Assembly (NCBI RefSeq): GCF_014652235.1
Contig: NZ_BMYK01000035.1
Span: forward strand, 1 to 54,483
Direction of reading: 5' to 3'
DNA length: 54,483 nucleotides
Source: Pseudorhodoferax aquiterrae
GTDB lineage: Bacteria > Pseudomonadota > Gammaproteobacteria > Burkholderiales > Burkholderiaceae_C
Part shown: positions 54,201 through 54,483 of the stretch, piece after piece
Layout: every line of letters begins with the position of its first letter
Position numbering within the stretch: position 1 is the stretch's first letter
Program-made: the position numbers and the translations under genes
The notes under the pieces: model-generated
The model's input: the letters and a program-made list of their open reading frames with translations, nothing else
What the model was told of the DNA's origin: nothing
The model's database searches: none

Positions 54201-54483
54201 TCAACGCTGCACGCGCACCAGGGCCGAATCGGCACCCGTGCTGTCCAGCCGCGCCTTGGTGCGCTCGGCATCCTCGCGCGAACGGTACGGTCCCAGGCGC
54301 ACGCGGTAGACGGTGCGGCCGGCCTGCTCGCGCTCGGTCACGCGGGCCTCCAGGCCCATCATGGCCAGCCGCGCGCGCTGGGCCTCGGCATCGTCGGCGG
54401 TGCGGAAGGCGCCGGCCTGCACGAAGTAGTCGAACGGGTCGGCCGCGGCCGCCGGCGCTGCCGCGGGCGCCGGCGCGCCGCCG
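54201..54483 (-). CDS. SPOR-domain protein, 3' part only
   Basis: The frame runs off the right edge of the window, so only the C-terminal 93 residues or so are present. They comprise an Ala/Pro-rich linker (GGAPAPAAAPAAAADP) and a SPOR domain (FDYFVQAGAFRTADDAEAQRARL, then YRVRLGPYRSREDAERTKARL), which binds denuded septal peptidoglycan. In related genomes this protein is a single-pass inner-membrane FtsN-like protein encoded next to argS and dsbA. The start, membrane anchor and neighbour upstream cannot be seen here. Confidence 0.88.
   Translation of the reverse strand, partial: GGAPAPAAAPAAAADPFDYFVQAGAFRTADDAEAQRARLAMMGLEARVTEREQAGRTVYRVRLGPYRSREDAERTKARLDSTGADSALVRVQR

Noticed and set aside
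1-54483. tRNA, rRNA, CRISPR, insertion sequence or riboswitch
   Set aside because: I saw no cloverleaf, repeat-spacer array, transposase or conserved leader structure. A covariance-model scan would settle it.

Overview
The window looks like the chromosome of a high-GC betaproteobacterium of the order Burkholderiales, most likely Comamonadaceae. The signs are very GC-rich coding throughout, a Bug/TctC solute-binding protein, an lptA-lptB-rpoN block, a SPOR gene next to dsbA, many LysR regulators, and dense coding on both strands with overlapping start/stop codons. I see no rRNA, tRNA, CRISPR array, insertion sequence or prophage. No gene-free gap exceeds about 190 bases.

Layout. 1-5.2 kb (+): a hypothetical protein, glutathione reductase, AMP nucleosidase, a GGDEF diguanylate cyclase and a small membrane protein. 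5.2-8.5 kb: D(-)-tartrate dehydratase with an exported alpha/beta hydrolase, divergent from a LysR regulator. 8.5-11.1 kb: a TetR regulator divergent from an extradiol-type dioxygenase and a diheme cytochrome c. 11.2-16.9 kb: an MscS channel, then a LysR/Rieske oxygenase/BMP-binding-protein cassette lying between purT and a 71-bp purT remnant. 16.9-20.3 kb: a Bug binding protein divergent from an 8-oxoguanine-deaminase-like amidohydrolase, and a DUF72 protein. 20.3-21.0 kb: an AbrB/PIN toxin-antitoxin pair. 21.1-25.9 kb: two LacI regulators and a GH3 lipoprotein, with two GTTAACCGGTTAA-type palindromes. 25.9-27.8 kb: a NodIJ-like ABC exporter. 27.9-32.1 kb: two trypsin-like/TPR paralogues, the first with its whole catalytic triad replaced. 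32.1-35.3 kb: a copZ/copA-cueR copper module with two divergent promoters of 19-bp spacing. 35.3-38.1 kb: a degenerate GMC flavoprotein, a 3-hydroxyacyl-CoA dehydrogenase and a crotonase. 38.1-39.7 kb: an XRE-ImmA/IrrE protease plus PIN pair. 39.7-42.7 kb: a histidine phosphatase, a PEP-mutase-family enzyme, a PheC-like periplasmic protein and a flavin reductase. 42.7-47.6 kb (-): a four-gene operon matching the Ralstonia phcBSRQ quorum-sensing operon. 47.7-54.5 kb (-): a SEC-C protein, an orphan PIN toxin, an rRNA methyltransferase, rpoN, lptB, lptA, dsbA and a partial SPOR protein.

The most interesting systems are the phcBSRQ-like operon (signal methyltransferase, membrane kinase with His230, kinase/receiver hybrid, second receiver), the pseudoprotease/protease TPR pair, the divergent copper promoters with a probably leaderless copA, the purT scar flanking a gene cassette, and the paired LacI operators. 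All functions are inferred by reading the sequence; no database search was run.
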